DNA from: Priapulus caudatus
Taxonomy: Eukaryota; Priapulida; Priapulimorpha; Priapulimorphida; Priapulidae
DNA length: 23,001 bases
Reading direction: 5' to 3'
Assembly: GCF_000485595.1 (NCBI RefSeq)
Contig: NW_014577164.1
Coordinates: 555,427 to 578,427, forward strand
The notes under the pieces: model-generated
Told to the model about the DNA's origin: nothing
Seen by the model: the letters and a program-made list of their open reading frames with translations, nothing else
Database searches by the model: none
Part shown: in pieces, positions 18,301 through 22,770 of the stretch
Numbering within the stretch: position 1 is the stretch's first letter
Layout of the letters: each line of letters starts with the position of its first letter
Made by a program: the position numbers and the translations under genes

Positions 18301-19057
18301 GCAATCCATCAGAAAAGTTTTGAGTGGTCGAGTTGAACCACGCACAGCATTAAATAGCAACTGACTATCACTAACTCAATAGCACTCTAATCTCACTGAC
18401 AGCAGGTTTGAGCCTTGCTGGTTTGTTGCACCTTGTATTTTTCATTGCAGTGCGGAAAATGTACTGGAGTCGTTCGGCAGCAGGTTTTCAAAGTGCCCCA
18501 CAGAAAGAGAGGTAATTCTGCAAAAGAGGAAAGAATCCCTTGTGCAGCAAGCAAGAAAGTAAGTCCCTATATAAGAAAGTAAAGTCAGATTATTATATTG
18601 TTGTTTTTCCTTGTAAACAGGTTACAAATTGTTATGTGAATAGTAATTTGCAGAATTGGATGTAAAGGAATTGGAAGTGTATAAGAAAATTTTTGTCAGA
18701 AATATATTCTGTAGGGTTATTTAAATGGTCTTCGTCTAGGTTTAACGGGAAGTAATTTATATTGGAAGCTATAGCATCACAGATCGCCATCACAGAAACC
18801 TAAACTGTTTTCTGTCTTTCCTTTTTCATATTTTCATTGATAGAAAATACATGGCAAAACGCCACCGCCAGTCCAATTCAGGGTCGGAGTGCTGTCAGCA
18901 GGGGGAGCTACAGTCCACTGGAAGCAGCAGCAGCAGCAACCAGCACATGGGTGAAGGTGACTGCGAGAGCAGGAGAAGAAACACGCTGGAGCAGAGACGC
19001 AGTGCTATGTACTTGGCCGCGCGCCAACGACTCGAGTCTCAGAACGGCCTGAGTTAA
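87..19057 (+). CDS. AMFR: AMFR/gp78 ER-membrane E3 ubiquitin ligase, whole gene model (14 exons)
   Basis: The gene encodes an orthologue of AMFR (gp78), a RING E3 ligase of the ER membrane that ubiquitinates misfolded and regulated proteins for ERAD, working with the E2 UBE2G2 and the p97/VCP ATPase. Proposed join: 87-346, 1680-1779, 2234-2402, 6389-6541, 12147-12320, 13335-13468, 13777-13887, 14084-14262, 14654-14769, 15701-15826, 16697-16750, 18036-18154, 18451-18558, 18844-19057. Exons 4-14 sum to 1488 nt, exactly 495 codons plus TAA, with every junction phase agreeing. Domains in order: membrane segments, RING-H2, FHFDGS linker, CUE, G2BR, VIM-like tail, which is the diagnostic order of the family. 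The first three exons contain several indels, so the N-terminus is not readable as one frame. It is either error-laden sequence or a broken gene. The gene's identity is very secure; the exon 1 and exon 11 limits are the weakest parts. Confidence 0.9.
400..586. mobile_element. MITE-like element, family A, copy 1 (degenerate)
   Basis: The left end GAAGGGTCCGTTGTCGTATA and an interior ACCTCGGGTA motif followed by a degraded GACCCGACCC right end match the better-preserved copies at 20691 and 21410. Relative to those, this copy has single-base differences in runs of G and C. It has no coding capacity. It sits at the start of intron 1. Confidence 0.55.
587..1679. other. Rest of intron 1: dispersed direct repeats, otherwise featureless
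   Basis: Two related segments of about 85-90 bp lie at 789-880 and 1029-1115, described separately. A short CCTAACCCTAACC run lies near 774-786. No convincing coding exon was found in the remainder. Confidence 0.4.
789..1115. repeat. Pair of direct repeats (789-880 and 1029-1115)
   Basis: Both copies contain TGTTT-ACTTGAGAA, then ATCAC, CGAAAATTAAAA, ACTGC, GGGCAT, AGGAAA, and AAGACCGTG followed by a CCCGG-rich stretch and CGGCA. They are about 240 bp apart in the same orientation and differ by small indels. They are probably copies of an uncharacterised dispersed repeat. Confidence 0.65.
1680..1779 (+). CDS. AMFR: AMFR exon 2 (transmembrane segment, frameshifted)
   Basis: A strong acceptor (TTCCTTTTATATTTCAG, ending 1679) and a strong donor (CAG|GTGAGT at 1780) bound this exon. 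Read piecewise it matches the family's CC-LML-hydrophobic segment and the VFG-LRV linker: YCCLILLARV at 1700-1729, SHAI at 1730-1741, VFGD at 1743-1754, L-R-V at 1756-1765, VNQQ at 1768-1779. The pieces fall in different frames: apparent extra bases at 1742, 1755, 1759 and 1766-1767 separate them. The last codon is in phase 0, matching exon 3. The membrane helix is recognisable. The indels make the exon unreadable as a continuous ORF. Confidence 0.65.
1780..2233. other. Intron 2
   Basis: GTGAGT at 1780 to CTTTTCAG ending at 2233. It is AT-rich, and no repeat or secondary gene is recognised in it. Confidence 0.65.
2234..2402 (+). CDS. AMFR: AMFR exon 3 (KDKFW membrane region, several indels)
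   Basis: The acceptor CCGTCTTTTCAG ends at 2233 and the donor is GTAAGT at 2403. It opens in frame with HIKDKFW, the most conserved motif of the AMFR N-terminal membrane region, and continues with FIFVFGVMNVQ (2276 on), WFSVLGFLHI (2341-2370), LVQLGRD (2372-2392) and EY (2397-2402). The human exon segment aligns to 165 nt, and this one has 169. The excess is accounted for by 2 extra bases near 2255-2259, 1 at 2275, 2 at 2333-2334, 1 at 2371, and 2 missing near 2393-2396. In the frame at 2260-2274 FVFYK appears exactly where the family has FIFYK. So the homology is certain but the frame is broken about five times. Confidence 0.88.
2403..3111. other. Intron 3, first part
   Basis: AT-rich intron sequence with no gene, array or inverted repeat that I can identify. 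Confidence 0.5.
3112..3360. mobile_element. Foldback/MITE-like element with long inverted repeats
   Basis: The left arm (CACATTATTTGGTG, CAGATATAGCTAT, GATGTTGTGTAGATGAT, AACTGTA) is matched in reverse complement by the right arm (TACAGTTCTATCATC, TACACAACATC, ATAGCTATATCTG, CACCAATAATGTGG). Arms of roughly 100 bp flank a short AT-rich centre (near 3225-3250). There is no coding capacity and I saw no clear target-site duplication. Confidence 0.8.
3411..3722. mobile_element. Non-autonomous DNA element with 11-bp flanking duplications
   Basis: The direct repeat AATTTAATAGG flanks the segment at 3400-3410 and 3723-3733. The ends are inverted: GTAGCTACGTGTC on the left against the complement of GACGCGTAGCCAC on the right. 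The interior is T-rich with no ORF. An 11-bp duplication is within the range made by Mutator-like (MULE) transposases, but class assignment is inference. Confidence 0.6.
3734..5218. other. Intron 3, middle part
   Basis: 3740-3930 is GC-richer, with repeated CCGCCA words. 4531-4584 is two exact tandem copies of a 27-bp unit (ATGTATAATTTACTTCAAAT followed by AAGGTGG). No coding exon was recognised. Confidence 0.5.
4531..4584. repeat. 27-bp exact tandem duplication
   Basis: Two identical units at 4531-4557 and 4558-4584. It is a recent slippage or duplication event in intron 3. Confidence 0.9.
5219..5310. repeat. Short degenerate tandem repeat of (GTGA)TACGGAG
   Basis: Repeated words such as CGGAGTGATACGGAG and GATACGGAGTGAT recur with small variations across about 90 bp. 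Confidence 0.7.
5535..5615. repeat. Perfect palindrome inside (TA)n
   Basis: 5556-5595 is a perfect loopless 40-bp palindrome with arm TCAGAAGTAGATAATAGGGA centred on GGATCC. (AT)n tracts on both sides extend the symmetry to about 80 bp. It shares the arm word AGTAGATAATA with the palindrome at 8495. Confidence 0.95.
5715..5922. repeat. Degenerate direct repeat and short hairpin
   Basis: Around 5715-5765 and 5795-5855 a segment with GCAGCTGCGTG, GAGT, G, and ACCTCT is duplicated. Just after it, AGCTCTAGAAC (5874-5884) and GTTCTAGAGCT (5912-5922) form an 11-bp inverted repeat with a 27-nt loop. Confidence 0.55.
6120..6388 (+). repeat. Pyrimidine-rich repeats leading into the exon 4 acceptor
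   Basis: Degenerate copies of TTTTTCACGATCCATGTC recur at 6136-6190 and 6285-6345, separated by ATACATCCATC-type repeats (6215-6270). A (CT)n run at 6358-6377 then forms the polypyrimidine tract of the acceptor CTTCGGCACAG ending at 6388. The strand given is that of the host gene. Confidence 0.65.
6389..6541 (+). CDS. AMFR: AMFR exon 4 (transmembrane segment)
   Basis: The acceptor GGCACAG ends at 6388 and the donor is GTGAGG at 6542. There are 51 codons in phase 0 at both ends. It begins LSFSPSTP, identical in kind to the family's LSFSPTTP, continues through a hydrophobic stretch (MLSLLASILLTSLALLTL), and ends with the conserved FAFMAAE. This is the first exon in the window with an undamaged frame. 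Confidence 0.94.
6542..6900. other. Start of intron 4
   Basis: (ATT)n and (TATA)n at about 6557-6593, then a segment in which GGGCCTG/CAGGCCC words recur (6640-6835), possibly a degraded repeat. No gene is seen. Confidence 0.45.
6901..7105. repeat. Divergent copies of the 85-bp minisatellite unit
   Basis: Two copies (about 6901-7005 and 7008-7105) share CTACCC-TATTT, GGCTTGGG, GTGCAAGCATGTGACGTG, CGCGTAA and TAGAT words with the array at 7821. They are more diverged and longer. Confidence 0.75.
7106..7820. other. Intron 4 spacer
   Basis: Unremarkable intron sequence. No repeats or exons were identified, apart from GATAGATAATGAA-type words near 7778 that resemble the minisatellite. Confidence 0.4.
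7821..8345. repeat. 85-bp minisatellite array, six units
   Basis: Units start at 7821, 7906, 7991, 8076, 8161 and 8246, exactly 85 bp apart. Each contains TACCCC-GTAATATTT, TGGCTGGGGA, GAGAGTGCACGCAAGCATGT, GACATGCGCGTAAGG, TAGATAAAGAAGGTGTTTAG. Neighbouring units are nearly identical. The last unit changes into the GATAGATAGATGG variant also seen at 7075. Confidence 0.95.
8361..8402. repeat. Palindromic mini-element
   Basis: Arm TCAGGGGTTAATAATGACA and its complement surround a 4-nt AATG centre. It lies directly after GTTTACTCCCATCATA. The related minisatellite copy at 7091 has GTTTACTCCCATTATA with no palindrome, so this looks like an insertion into a repeat. Confidence 0.9.
8495..8536. 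repeat. Perfect 42-bp palindrome with 5-bp flanking repeat
   Basis: Arm GCAAGAGTAGATAATAACAC followed by A, centre ACATGT, no loop. It is flanked by TATGT on both sides (8490-8494 and 8537-8541), consistent with a target-site duplication. Confidence 0.95.
8542..9361. other. Intron 4 spacer
   Basis: No gene or repeat was identified. The region is mixed composition with CACGT/ACGTG words and one GGGGGGAGGGGG run near 8799. Confidence 0.4.
9362..9397. repeat. Short inverted repeat (hairpin)
   Basis: CGGATAATACCT (9362-9373) and AGGTATTATCCG (9386-9397) are perfect complements with a 12-nt AT-rich loop. It shares GATAATA with the larger palindromes at 5556 and 8495. Confidence 0.85.
9451..9951. 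mobile_element. GC-rich non-autonomous element with inverted ends
   Basis: The left end GGCCCGTAAGCCAGGGCG and the right end GCTGGCTACGGGCG are inverted relative to each other. Both lie at sharp borders with (TA)n DNA. The interior is rich in C/G runs (CCCCCCC, GGGGGG), quite unlike its surroundings. I saw no ORF. GCCCGTAGCCAG-type ends with poly-C/G interiors occur in repeats of several invertebrates, but I cannot assign a class. Confidence 0.6.
9952..10380. other. Intron 4 spacer
   Basis: AT-rich intron sequence without recognised elements. Confidence 0.4.
10381..11428. mobile_element. 1.05-kb foldback element built of GATGCCATCGGC sub-repeats
   Basis: The ends are inverted: TGGCTCTTAAAGGGCGG at 10381 and the complement of CCGCCCTTTACCAAGCCA ending at 11428. 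Internal pairs share nearly the same centre of symmetry (about 10905-10917): GTCCACGACTGCGCGGA (10829-10845) with 10978-10994, and GCTGTCCACTCAATCG (10520-10535) with 11300-11315, both perfect. More than ten GCCATCG/CGATGGC words, often as palindromic GCCATCGGCCGATGGC, and AAAACGTTTT palindromes fill both arms. There is no transposase. Short overlapping ORFs on both strands are by-products of the repeats. Confidence 0.82.
11429..11702. other. Intron 4 spacer
   Basis: No gene or array is seen. There is one GGGGGGAGGGGG run at 11521-11532. Confidence 0.4.
11703..12146 (+). repeat. Nine tandem copies of a splice-acceptor-like unit, the last used for exon 5
   Basis: Units of 40-55 bp each read GTAAACAGCATG, then TTTTCTCTCTCTGTCCCCCC, then CCGGCTCGCAG. 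Their terminal CAG (or its variant) ends at 11766, 11821, 11871, 11914, 11954 (mutated to GCCA), 12005, 12054, 12100 and 12146. Each unit therefore carries a polypyrimidine tract plus CAG|TG, i.e. a plausible 3' splice site, and only the last precedes coding sequence. Lengths of the C runs vary between units. The strand given is that of the host gene. Confidence 0.92.
12147..12320 (+). CDS. AMFR: AMFR exon 5 (transmembrane segments)
   Basis: The acceptor CGGCTCGCAG ends at 12146, the last unit of a tandem array. The donor is GTACGT at 12321. There are 58 codons in phase 0. The translation has LLTVRT, VIVRYSIHLWD, YMYYTELVFELAALSVDF and CHHLHML, matching the AMFR core (VTVRT, ILRYVIHLWD, YVYYTDFVMELTLLSLDL, MHHIHML) without gaps. 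It encodes two hydrophobic stretches of the multi-pass ER domain. Confidence 0.97.
12321..13334. other. Intron 5
   Basis: A short hairpin (GGAAATAAT / ATTATTCC) lies at about 12361-12382, a dense (TA)n-rich stretch at about 12390-12480, an 8-bp ATTACAGC/GCTGTAAT hairpin near 12482-12502, and (ATGATT)n just before the acceptor TATATTCACAG. An open frame at about 12587-12931 has no recognisable domain and is not supported. Confidence 0.65.
13335..13468 (+). CDS. AMFR: AMFR exon 6 (membrane-proximal linker)
   Basis: The acceptor TATTCACAG ends at 13334 and the donor is GTACGT at 13469. The 134 nt leave two bases (AA) for a codon completed by exon 7. The translation LWGNIFLSMASLVICMQLRY, then LFHEMQRRVKKHKNYLRVV aligns residue for residue with the AMFR GNIWLSMASLVIFMQLRYLF / HEVQRR segment that links the last membrane pass to the cytosolic RING. 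Confidence 0.97.
13469..13776. other. Intron 6
   Basis: GTACGT to CTGCGTCTAG. It contains a loose inverted repeat (TAACATGTTAGTAGC near 13576 and GCTACTAATTTAACATGT near 13634). Nothing else was noted. Confidence 0.7.
13777..13887 (+). CDS. AMFR: AMFR exon 7 (first half of the RING-H2)
   Basis: The acceptor TCTAG ends at 13776 and the donor is GTGAGT at 13888. The translation after the split Asn codon includes SNIDDCAICWDKMEAARVLP and CNHMFH. It holds zinc ligands 1-5 of the RING: Cys-x2-Cys (CAIC), Cys and His of CNH, and the His of MFH. The intron interrupts the RING inside the FH-N-x-C motif. Confidence 0.97.
14084..14262 (+). CDS. AMFR: AMFR exon 8 (second half of RING-H2, FHFDG linker)
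   Basis: The acceptor ATCCTTCTGCAG ends at 14083. The donor GTGAGT at 14263 leaves one G for the next codon. NSCLRSWLEQDTSCPTCR completes the RING-H2: ligand 6 is Cys of NSC, and ligands 7 and 8 are CPTC. It is essentially identical to vertebrate AMFR, including the W and the linker to the last zinc ligands. All eight zinc ligands are present, so the ligase core is predicted to be functional. A Ser/Gln/Glu-rich linker follows, then NHFFHFDG, the conserved block before the CUE region. Confidence 0.97.
14263..14653 (+). repeat. Intron 8: two tandem copies of one intron with a zero-length exon between
   Basis: Copy 1 is 14263-14453 (191 nt) and copy 2 is 14454-14653 (200 nt). Both begin GTGAGTGTAGTTGCAAGGCA and end with ATCAACGCTGCTTT followed by a pyrimidine run and CAG. 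They share ATTGTTTGGAAGTGG and ATTTGCATCCAGAAGAT in between. The CAG ending copy 1 abuts the GTGAGT beginning copy 2, recreating a complete acceptor|donor junction with no exon. The flanking exons join in frame across the whole unit. Confidence 0.95.
14654..14769 (+). CDS. AMFR: AMFR exon 9 (WLPSFSVEV linker)
   Basis: The acceptor TCCTCAG ends at 14653 and the donor is GTGTGT at 14770. The codon split with exon 8 gives Gly. The translation GSRYMPWLPSFSVEVTHTQL aligns with the invariant GSRIASWLPSFSVEVMHT block, followed by a Gln-rich stretch up to DSM just before the CUE domain. Confidence 0.96.
14770..15700. other. Intron 9
   Basis: GTGTGT to GAGTGCAG. No repeats or nested genes are seen. 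A (GT)n stretch lies at 15661-15676 shortly before the acceptor. Confidence 0.65.
15701..15826 (+). CDS. AMFR: AMFR exon 10 (CUE ubiquitin-binding domain)
   Basis: The acceptor GGCGAGTGCAG ends at 15700 and the donor is GTAAGT at 15827. There are 42 codons in phase 0. VQSMFPHMPINVIMDDL, then TRSVEITIENILDER has the CUE signature: the MFP motif of helix 1 and the TRSVE..I.NIL helix 3. It matches vertebrate AMFR (MFPQVP, LTRSVEIT, NILEGR). The CUE domain binds ubiquitin and promotes chain elongation. One exon encodes almost the whole domain. Confidence 0.97.
15827..16696. other. Intron 10
   Basis: It contains the candidate element at 15994-16260. The related words ATAACGTGGCTGACAGGTGG (about 16392) and ATAACATGGCTGTTAGGTGG (about 16434) form a short direct repeat. 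The acceptor is TTTTTCTCAATAG. Confidence 0.65.
15994..16260. mobile_element. Candidate short element with inverted ends
   Basis: The left end CTCATCCGACCCAGGCTGAA matches, with differences, the complement of the right end GGCGGGTCGGTCGGGTGAG. Internal T and A runs and AGGTAGGTAGG follow the left end. There is no ORF and no clear target duplication. Confidence 0.5.
16697..16750 (+). CDS. AMFR: AMFR exon 11 (candidate mini-exon, Ser/Thr/Gln-rich)
   Basis: The acceptor ATGTTTTTCTCAATAG ends at 16696 and the donor is GTACGT at 16751. There are 18 codons in phase 0, so it can be included or skipped without a frameshift. The translation SAQLSRTGSQPSETLSTQ lies where the homologue has a low-conservation Ser/Pro-rich linker. 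It is supported by splice sites and phase only, so it may be alternative or not real. Confidence 0.5.
16751..18035. other. Intron 11
   Basis: It contains (GA)n at 17491-17505 and a (GTGC)-rich stretch to 17550. No gene or mobile element was recognised. The acceptor is GAATTATCACAG. Confidence 0.55.
18036..18154 (+). CDS. AMFR: AMFR exon 12 (acidic linker)
   Basis: The acceptor ATTATCACAG ends at 18035 and the donor is GTAATA at 18155. The 119 nt run from phase 0 and leave AG for the next codon. The translation is acidic and Ser-rich (STSSSTDDSMIFYAGGDIAD, then GAFLDNDEV), corresponding to the poorly conserved acidic linker between CUE and G2BR. Phase compatibility with exon 13 supports it; sequence similarity is weak. 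Confidence 0.78.
18451..18558 (+). CDS. AMFR: AMFR exon 13 (G2BR, UBE2G2-binding helix)
   Basis: The acceptor TTTTTCATTGCAG ends at 18450 and the donor is GTAAGT at 18559. The translation has GSRFSK, then ERE and LQKRKESLVQQARK, matching vertebrate GSRFSK, DERQ and VQRKDELLQQARK. This is the G2BR, a long helix that binds the back side of the E2 UBE2G2 and stimulates the RING. The helix continues into exon 14 across a split Lys codon. Confidence 0.95.
18844..19057 (+). CDS. AMFR: AMFR exon 14 (end of G2BR, VIM-like tail, stop)
   Basis: The acceptor TTTTCATTGATAG ends at 18843 and TAA is at 19055-19057. KKYMAKRHRQ finishes the G2BR helix. A low-complexity Gly/Ser/Gln linker follows, with a run of AGC serine codons near 18922-18936. 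The tail NTLEQRRSAMYLAARQRLES resembles the vertebrate C-terminal VIM (TLRRRMLAAAAERRLQ), which recruits p97/VCP, with RR and LAARQR kept. The protein ends six residues after that. Confidence 0.94.
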
Positions 19058-20294
19058 CTCTTGCGGTCGGCGTTCGACCGTTGACGGTGAAAGAGATCGC
19101 CGAGAGAGATCCGCGGCGTGACGCCGCTCCGCGTGGACGTGCCCGTAAGCCTCGCGAAAACGTCTGATCTTGAATGCCGCAGGCGACGTCGAAAGCAGAC
19201 GTTGCTGCTAGCTGTTTCAGTCGTCGCTCCGTGGAAACATTCTGCTTATGGAAAGGATGCAGACGTTTGATGGCCAATTTAGTTGAGCCCACTCTAAGAT
19301 TCTTATTCCGACGTAGAAGTTCTTGCACTGATCACTCGCATCGAGATGATCAGCACGTTGAATCAAGCATCGTTGCTACGGTTACTTTCAACGTCTGCTG
19401 ACTGACGTGGGTTGGCGATTGGTCTGTTTATAGGCACCATCTTCTCGACTATCGAACTGCGATTGAGTTTGATTTTGCTAGAGTGATTTTCATTAGACAA
19501 CGATGAAGCAGTTGAGCCATTTTCAGATCTGAGGATTGCCCACGGTCTTGTATAAGTGATAATTTCTTCAATCTTAGGGCATCTGCTTTTTAATATGTAC
19601 TGATCAAGCACAGTCTACGTCGGCTGCTCAATTACCGACAGTTGGTTGTTTAACTGGTATTAATTATGTCAGAGTTTATGTCTGCATCTGTCTTCAAATA
19701 ATGTAATGTGGCCGGTTTTCGACGGTCGTAATAACCGCATATTCAGGTAAACCCAGAGGTGAGAAAATATAATTGAGTCCCTCGTTAAATGGACAGTTTC
19801 ATTCGTAGTATATTACGTGTCTATCTCCAGTAAATGTTGAGCAGAAATTCTTTATAAAATGTGTTGATTGCGTTTCTGTGCACATATTTGAAAGAATGTG
19901 TTGTCGCAGAGAGGTAAGTGGCAGGCAGCTCGAATGTCATTCCAGGCCATGCAGAAATTTAACCTTTTTTTTCCTTTTATGAATGTTGTTCAGGAACAGT
20001 ACGAACCACCTTTAAAGTAACTATGTAAGAGCAGTGCCCAATGTGCTGTACAAAACTGAGCCTTTAAAACCCATCGTTGGCCAACAGCAGAATGGTTTTT
20101 AGACTATTGTTTAGTGAAAGCAGAGAGTTCGTGTAATTATTGTAGAGAGTTGGTACAGAGGTGTTGGTAGAGATACTGTAGAGAGTTGGTGTAAAGAACT
20201 GGCTAGTGCTGAATGTCAGGCGAAGTTCTACCTTACTGCTTCTTTTGGAACGTGGCATGTGCAGTGCTACTGTACATAATGCGTTTTGCTTTAG
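19058..20294 (+). other. Presumed 3' UTR and downstream flank of AMFR
   Basis: No coding homology. A strong short hairpin, GCGGCGT-G-ACGCCGC, is at 19113-19127. TATAAA at 19853-19858 is followed closely by a GT-rich stretch and could be a variant poly(A) signal; no canonical AATAAA occurs until 21992. A small direct repeat of TGTAGAGAGTTGGT lies at about 20141 and 20176. The transcript end is not determined. Confidence 0.4.
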
Positions 20295-20494
20295 TTAGAT
20301 TACTGACGTAAAGATGTATTTTTTGTGTCCGCCGTACAACATGCACCTGCCGTTGTGATCATGAGTTGTAGAGAAATGCACGAGGTCGTGGTTGATGGAT
20401 TTTAAGATTGCTTGAATAGAATCCTTGATCCTAGATCCGTGCACATAGCCTCCGAAGGGCAAGCATTTGCTCAGGCTATGACCCTGCTCGTATG
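20295..20494 (-). CDS. Candidate terminal coding exon of an unidentified gene
   Basis: Read on the minus strand, TTACCTGCAG is a possible acceptor at 20495-20504. It is followed by an uninterrupted frame of about 66 codons ending in TAA at 20297-20295. The peptide (YEQGHSLSKCLPFGGYVHGS, then a HDLVHFSTTHDHNG and MLYGGHKKYIF region) has balanced, protein-like composition rich in His, Gly and aromatic residues. I do not recognise the family. If real, it would be the 3' end of a convergent neighbour of AMFR. The acceptor's pyrimidine tract is weak, so chance remains possible. Confidence 0.33.
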
Positions 20495-20690
20495 CTGCAG
20501 GTAATATATGCTGTGTATCGTTTATTAAGCTGATAACTACTAATATCATGAACATATATAGAGAGTAATTATATGTACATGTGTTCATGGTAATACTGAA
20601 CCCTTTAACAACAGTGCTAATATTACCACGATTGACAATAATAATACTATAACAGGTACAGGAAAGTAATTCCTTTTCTTTTTACTATTG

Positions 20691-20880
20691 CTGAAGGGGT
20701 CGTTGTCGTATCAGGTACTACATATATGTACCCGAGGTACATATATGTATACACAAGTGTACCAGACTTGTACTACAGAAGTGTACCCTAACCCTAAACA
20801 CAGGGTATACATATATGCTGAGAAGATACAGGTCTGGTATACATATACGTACCTCGGGTACATATCTGTAGTCCCTTACC
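20691..20880. mobile_element. MITE-like element, family A, copy 2
   Basis: The left end GCTGAAGGGGTCGTTGTCGT is identical to that of copy 3. Inside are ACATATATGTACCCGAGGTA, a CCCTAACCCTAA run (about 20796-20809), and near the right end the mirrored TACCTCGGGTACATAT. The terminal right repeat is eroded (GTCCCTTACCC), and no target duplication remains. Confidence 0.8.
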
Positions 20881-21400
20881 CTTTCTTTTCGCAATCGAAC
20901 ATTTTACAATTTTTTGGTAAATATTCATTCTACTCCTTGCGTTTTAGAATGAGCTCGTGTGCAGTCTTGAATAATATATATAAGGTGCATGCACAGTAAC
21001 GTATTATTGCACTGTGCTAGTGATGTACTGATATTTCACTCTTATATTAGTATGGTATGTTATCATCTCTGTATCATATATTAAATTTGTGGACCTATAT
21101 TATTTATTATAGATGGAAATTTCTCTGACTATCTTGGAGTCGTATCATGATAGGTTTTATCATTGCAACTAGCGTTGTGTATGTTTAAACATTACGCTGC
21201 TGCAAGTTTTAGCGAAAATGGCTTTGCCAAGTTAATTATAATTCCAAAATGACGATACTTTAAGTATGATATATTTTGCATTAATAACGTTTATAGTATA
21301 CGAAAGAGTATTTTTATGGATAACTTAGTGCTCGGTTTGTCCACTAGAGGTCGCTGACCATGCTGTGCAGTGAAGTCGATCGCTCCAAAAATATGTCACT
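20881..21400. other. Intergenic spacer
   Basis: AT-rich sequence with no gene or repeat recognised. Confidence 0.4.
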
Positions 21401-21409
21401 ACTAGTATT

Positions 21410-21558
21410 GCTGAAGGGGTCGTTGTCGTATAGGGTACCTTAATCCTAATCCTAATCCTAACCCTAACCCTAACCTCCCTAACCCTAACCCTAACCATAT
21501 CAGATAGTTACCTCGGGTACATATATGTAGTACCCTATACGACAACGACCCTTTTTGC
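21410..21558. mobile_element. MITE-like element, family A, copy 3 (intact, 149 bp)
   Basis: The inverted ends are GCTGAAGGGGTCGTTGTCGT with TAGGGTAC, and their complement GTACCCTATACGACAACGAC ending CCTTTTTGC. A perfect 9-bp direct repeat ACTAGTATT flanks it at 21401-21409 and 21559-21567. The core is (CCTAAT/CCCTAA)n, i.e. telomere-like, at 21440-21495. A 9-bp duplication suggests Mutator-like mobilisation, by inference. Confidence 0.9.
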
Positions 21559-21567
21559 ACTAGTATT

Positions 21568-22229
21568 CTCCTTATGTAGAACGCGGCTTCTTCCTTGTCT
21601 TCATTTAACGAACAAATGAGAGTAGTAGATACATCTTACGTTTGCCGAATGACTGACTACTAGTAGCAATGTATTATTTGTTCAAATTCTGCTCGTTTTT
21701 TGCCTGATGCATTATTTGGTCACCGAGTTTGGGTTATACGTGTTCTTACGAGTGAAATGCGTTCGAGTTTCGGGTATGTAGTTTAGTGATCCACGCAGAC
21801 CTGTGCGTGCCCATAATGACCTAGTCTTCTCGGTTAACGTGTTGAAATGTCCCACTGATCATAATTACGCTGGGTGATCTGTGTACGTATTTACCTTACA
21901 ACAAAACTGTACAAATTACAATTCTTTATAAAGCTGATTGAGTATGTCGTTTGTGTTTTTTTGTGATGGCAACCTCAAACTCTCAAACTGGAATAAAGAA
22001 AGCAATGAGAAGAAGTAAAAAGACAATATATGACGATAAATTGCAAAATGAATTATCTATCGTGGCTCTACGGAGCTTCGGTACATGGAGGCATCTGAGC
22101 TGATACCACGAGGTCGACGTTCGTGCGGCGAGTGTCTCGCGATAATGAAATTATACCACATATATCCATAGTAATCTTATATGGTTTAATATCTATTTCT
22201 ATGGACATTGCTGGCAGTCGCCGCTCCAC
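21568..22229. other. Intergenic spacer
   Basis: No gene is recognised. A canonical AATAAA (21992-21997) lies in an A-rich stretch and could serve a transcript from the left, but nothing ties it to AMFR. Confidence 0.4.
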
Positions 22230-22237
22230 GGACGCGT

Positions 22238-22240
<3 letters not shown>

Positions 22241-22297
<57 letters not shown>
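22241..22297. repeat. (AC)n microsatellite
   Basis: An uninterrupted AC/CA dinucleotide run of about 57 bp. Cys/Val and His/Thr repeat peptides in its frames are not genes. Confidence 0.98.
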
Positions 22298-22299
<2 letters not shown>

Positions 22300-22436
22300 A
22301 AAACTCTTCACTCTGATCGCAGCTGTCTGGAACTTGGCGAATATAAAGTAGTTCAGAAGCCTTCATATCGCCAGATTATGCATTGTTTTATTTCACGTCA
22401 ACAGAGAATTATATGATTGCCCCATGAGTAAGCGGT

Positions 22437-22657
22437 GTCACTTTCCCCGGGCGTAGAGGGAGGATGCCGCTACGTGGCAGCACTAGTCACTTTCCCCGGG
22501 CGTAGAGGGAGGGTGCCGCTACGTGGCAGCACTAGTCACTTCGTACACTTCAAAGTCCAAATCTTCCACAGAAAGATTCCACAGTCATAATTCCATGCTA
22601 GACATGGCCTTATTTCCCTAACCCTAACCCTAATCCTAACACTAGTGCTGCCACGTT
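22437..22657. mobile_element. Repeat with 49-bp tandem units, telomere-like core and inverted end
   Basis: A 49-bp unit starting GTCACTTTCCCCGGGCGTAG occurs twice (22437-22485, 22486-22534) with a third partial start. Each unit ends TACGTGGCAGCACTA. After a spacer, a CCCTAACCCTAATCCTAA run (about 22615-22636) precedes ACTAGTGCTGCCACGT, the inverted copy of the unit's end. The layout resembles family A (inverted ends plus CCCTAA core) but the ends are unrelated. Confidence 0.7.
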
Positions 22658-22770
22658 ATTATAGATCGTATATTACGTATATTACGTATTATAGATCGAT
22701 ATTCGTATTACGTATTACGTATTTCGTATTCGATTACGTATATTCGTATATTACGTATTATAGATCGATA
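22658..22770. repeat. AT-rich low-complexity repeat of TATTACGTA / ATAGATCG
   Basis: Words TATTACGTAT and ATTATAGATCG recur many times over about 110 bp. Confidence 0.85.

Noticed and set aside
19005-19328. Minus-strand open frame of 107 codons over the end of exon 14
   Set aside because: It overlaps the AMFR stop on the opposite strand, is Arg-rich low-complexity in part, and has no recognisable domain or splice context.
21440-21495. Chromosome end (telomere)
   Set aside because: The CCCTAA-type run is short, imperfect and enclosed by the inverted ends and target duplication of a small element.
22068-22416. Open frames on both strands through the (CA)n tract
   Set aside because: Cys/Val and His/Thr dipeptide repeats from a microsatellite; no gene evidence.
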